Shown here one piece after another: positions 61,803-64,000 of a DNA stretch of 64,000 nt. The stretch is from UBA2705 sp963977105 (GTDB lineage Bacteria > Pseudomonadota > Alphaproteobacteria > Micavibrionales > Micavibrionaceae): positions 1,178,001 through 1,242,000 of the forward strand of contig CAXBNI010000001.1 in the NCBI GenBank assembly GCA_963977105.1. The letters are read 5' to 3'. The notes under the pieces were generated by a model that had not been told where the DNA came from, did no database searches, and saw nothing but the letters and a program-made list of their open reading frames with translations. Position numbers and translations under genes: made by a program. Each line of letters starts with the position of its first letter. Position 1 is the stretch's first letter.

Positions 61803-63311
61803 ATGACACAAGCTGCTTTACAGACAAAACCATTAATCACCGTTGAGGGGTTTCGTAATTTTGTCTATTTCCTATTCTTCTCAATTGCAATTATTGGCAT
61901 ATACACATTAACAGGTCATAGCTTCGCGAGCAGCGATGGCGCATCTGCACATATGTTAACAGACGAGCAAAAAGCAGCTCTAGTTAAGCATCCCGGCTCT
62001 ATCTTTTGCTTAGTGATTTTCATGCTCTCTTATCTGCTTGTCTTGTTAGAAGAAAAAACGCATTTAAGGAAATCAAAGCCTGTGATGCTCGGCGCGGGCA
62101 TTATCTGGGTAACGATTGGCCTTGTCGCACCAAGCTTTGGTTTCTCTCATCAGGATGTGCATGACGCCGTTTTCCACGGCCTCGAGGAATACGCATCCTT
62201 GCTGCTCTTCCTTCTTGCGGCAATGACCTATATTGCGGCGCTGGAAAACAGACAAGTCTTTGATGTTCTACGTACAAAGTTGATTAAATCTGGCATGAAT
62301 AAGCGTCAGCTTTTCTGGACAACAGGCATTATGGCCTTCTTCCTTTCACCCGTTGCAGATAACCTCACCACCTCGCTCGTGCTTGGCGCAGTTGTTATGG
62401 CGGTTGGCGCCTCAGATAAAAAATATGTCGCCGTAAGCTGTGTAAACATTGTTTGCGCGGCCAATGCAGGCGGCGCGTTCTCCCCCTTTGGTGACATCAC
62501 GACATTGATGGTGTGGCAAGCTGGCAAAGTTGAGTTCTTTGAGTTCTTTGCTCTATTCCTGCCTTCTGTTGTTTGTTTTATTGTTCCGGCCTTTTGTATG
62601 AGCTTTTTTGTTTCTAAAGAGAAACCATGGCACATGGAAACAGGGGCAAAACTTAAACCTGGCGCAAAATCGATGATCTTCCTTGGTATCTGTACGATTG
62701 CCATGGCTGTTGGCTTTGAACAAATGCTCGGCCTACCGCCATTTATTGGTATGATGACAGGCCTTGCTGTATTGATGTTCTTTGCTTATGTCGTACGTCA
62801 CCAAACCAAAAACTCGCATGAAGACGAAGATTTCGACATCATTGAAACCGTTGCCGCAGCCGAATGGGATACGCTTTTGTTCTTCTTTGGCGTGATTTTC
62901 TCAGTTGGTGGCCTATCGTTCCTTGGTTATATGGAGGTTGCATCCAACCTTATGTACGTAGAATGGGGCGCAACAACAACCAATATCGCACTTGGTTTTG
63001 CATCGGCCTTGATTGACAACATCCCTGTGATGTTTGCCGTATTGACCATGGACCCTGAAATGACGCATTTCCAGTGGCTGTTAATCACATTAACAACAGG
63101 CGTCGGCGGCTCTATGCTTTCTATTGGCTCTGCTGCTGGCGTGGCTTTGATGGGCGTAGGCCGTGGTTCATACAGCTTTATGAGCCACTTAAAATGGACT
63201 CCGATCATTGTCTTAGGCTATGGCGCAGCTATTATCGTTCACTTCTTGGTAAACGGGCATATGCAAGGCCTGCAGGAAATCTCTCCGCTCGACCCTGCAA
63301 TGCATCACTAA
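61803..63311 (+). CDS. nhaD: Na+/H+ antiporter, NhaD type
   Basis: This 502-residue inner-membrane antiporter expels sodium in exchange for protons. It has about 11-13 hydrophobic segments and the NhaD/ion-transporter superfamily landmarks SPVADNLTTSLV, AANAGGAFSPFGDITTLMVW and ALIDNIPVMFAV, where the paired Asn/Asp motifs bind ions. NhaD is common in marine and halotolerant bacteria, hinting at a saline habitat. The start is an ATG with only a weak ribosome site. A strong terminator follows. Confidence 0.93.
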   Translation: MTQAALQTKPLITVEGFRNFVYFLFFSIAIIGIYTLTGHSFASSDGASAHMLTDEQKAALVKHPGSIFCLVIFMLSYLLVLLEEKTHLRKSKPVMLGAGIIWVTIGLVAPSFGFSHQDVHDAVFHGLEEYASLLLFLLAAMTYIAALENRQVFDVLRTKLIKSGMNKRQLFWTTGIMAFFLSPVADNLTTSLVLGAVVMAVGASDKKYVAVSCVNIVCAANAGGAFSPFGDITTLMVWQAGKVEFFEFFALFLPSVVCFIVPAFCMSFFVSKEKPWHMETGAKLKPGAKSMIFLGICTIAMAVGFEQMLGLPPFIGMMTGLAVLMFFAYVVRHQTKNSHEDEDFDIIETVAAAEWDTLLFFFGVIFSVGGLSFLGYMEVASNLMYVEWGATTTNIALGFASALIDNIPVMFAVLTMDPEMTHFQWLLITLTTGVGGSMLSIGSAAGVALMGVGRGSYSFMSHLKWTPIIVLGYGAAIIVHFLVNGHMQGLQEISPLDPAMHH

Positions 63312-63335
63312 ACACAGCATAATTATGGACTTACC

Positions 63336-63367
63336 AAGAGCAGGGCGCGATCGTCCTGCTCTTTTTT
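63336..63367 (+). terminator. Rho-independent terminator of nhaD
   Basis: AAGAGCAGG (63336-63344) pairs perfectly with CCTGCTCTT (63355-63363), leading into six T bases, 24 bases after the stop. Confidence 0.9.
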
Positions 63368-63442
63368 CTTGCGCTTTTTCATAAACATCGCCTATAGTAA
63401 ACCATAAAAATAAAAAAATAAGAAAAACAGGGGAACGCAGTC

Positions 63443-64000
63443 ATGGCTAAACAGCATAGACTTACAACATGGTTTAACAGCCGCGCCAAATCACGCATTA
63501 CTAAAGGCCACATCATTGGCGCCGTTGCAGGCACAGCGCTCGCGATTGCTTTTGAGTTTGGCGGCGGCGTATACGATGCTGCCACGAGTGAAACCCATAA
63601 CTTTCTAGCTGATAACTTAATCACAACTACAGTGCCAGCCCCTAGCGCTGCCTTAGTCGCAAGCCAAGCACCAGATTCTGATGTTTTTATCTTTGGCGGC
63701 TTCGCAGGGCTAGAGCAAAATGAATTAGATTTCGTCGTCAGCGAGCATTATCAACGCATCGAACGCACAGCACAAATTGCAGCCAATTACCATTATGACG
63801 TACCGAAATATGAAGACGTGATTCAAGGCCATGATGTTGTTGACATCGTAAGGCAGCTTGCCCCTGAGAAGTCTTATACGCATGACGAGATTAAAGCCTT
63901 GGTCGAGACATCTGCAAACAAAATGCTCAAAGCCCTTGATTACCGCTCCATGTATATCAACCACAACACCGCAAAGCGTTGGAATGATAGCGATAACAAC
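63443..64000 (+). CDS. Hypothetical protein, 3' truncated by window edge
   Basis: An ATG at 63443 opens 186 codons with no stop before the window ends. It has an N-terminal basic segment (RAKSRITKGH) then a hydrophobic stretch (IIGAVAGTALAIAFEFGGGV) that may be a membrane anchor, followed by a soluble part rich in Ala, Asp and His. GGGGAA stands 8 bases upstream, supporting the start. I recognise no family. Confidence 0.6.
   Translation, partial: MAKQHRLTTWFNSRAKSRITKGHIIGAVAGTALAIAFEFGGGVYDAATSETHNFLADNLITTTVPAPSAALVASQAPDSDVFIFGGFAGLEQNELDFVVSEHYQRIERTAQIAANYHYDVPKYEDVIQGHDVVDIVRQLAPEKSYTHDEIKALVETSANKMLKALDYRSMYINHNTAKRWNDSDNN

Noticed and set aside
1..64000. CRISPR arrays, prophage, insertion sequences or integrons
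   Set aside because: No regularly spaced direct repeats, transposase, integrase or phage structural genes were seen in either strand; the solenoid and pentapeptide genes are protein-level repeats only.

Overview
ORGANISM. The window is a gene-dense stretch of bacterial chromosome with moderate, slightly AT-leaning composition. The gene content points to an alphaproteobacterium. It carries an ATP12-type F1-ATPase chaperone, the alphaproteobacterial neighbourhoods alr/dnaB, radA-cvpA-SDR and degP-rarA-crcB-rluC-ATP12, a MutL with the endonuclease motif expected where MutH is absent, a short class I NrdA, and one perfect CtrA-type site. The family is less certain. A Micavibrio-like or rhodospirillal lineage would fit, but that is inference. 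No rRNA, tRNA, CRISPR array, insertion sequence or prophage was seen. LAYOUT. 1-4.2 kb: the 3' part of pheT, a small HPt-like gene, and an orphan sigma-54 response regulator divergent from it. 4.2-12.3 kb, all on the minus strand: PBP1A, a secreted protein, mlaF-mlaE, alr and dnaB. 12.4-17.9 kb, plus strand: rpe, a heparinase II/III-like gene, radA, cvpA and an SDR. The purine genes purH and purF, which usually sit in these two neighbourhoods, are both missing. 17.9-26.2 kb, minus strand: two small secreted proteins with a shared C-terminal motif, polA, ispG, two small envelope proteins and nrdA behind a likely NrdR-controlled promoter. 26.2-26.8 kb: a long gap that holds a probable unannotated 30-codon hydrophobic gene. 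26.8-35.3 kb: pyk, a DMT-like permease, a LapG-like protease fused to a type II secretion/MshE-like N-terminal domain, hldE behind a CtrA-type site, a lipoprotein with a structured leader, a FlgO-like lipoprotein and two orphans. 35.3-45.5 kb: an ABC exporter, a DegP-type protease, rarA, a 17-residue-repeat solenoid protein, a Nudix hydrolase, crcB, rluC, an AsmA-like protein and ATP12. 45.6-50.8 kb: a TetR-controlled export module (MMPL/RND pump, LolA-like periplasmic protein, DUF1302-like barrel). 50.9-64 kb: an active/inactive M16 peptidase pair, pgi, a pentapeptide-repeat protein, mutL, a PcfJ-like protein, ppa, nhaD and an unfinished orphan. HOW IT WORKS TOGETHER. Most genes are housekeeping: translation, replication and repair, glycolysis and pentose phosphate, isoprenoids, dNTPs, and peptidoglycan and LPS heptose synthesis. 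Around them lies an envelope layer of lipoproteins, Mla, AsmA, RND and LapG-like components. The items most worth follow-up are the LapG-like fusion with its nearby CtrA-type site, the 17-residue solenoid, the chromosomal PcfJ-like protein, the purF/purH vacancies, the nested stem-loop leader at 32.75 kb and the small hydrophobic gene at 26.6 kb.
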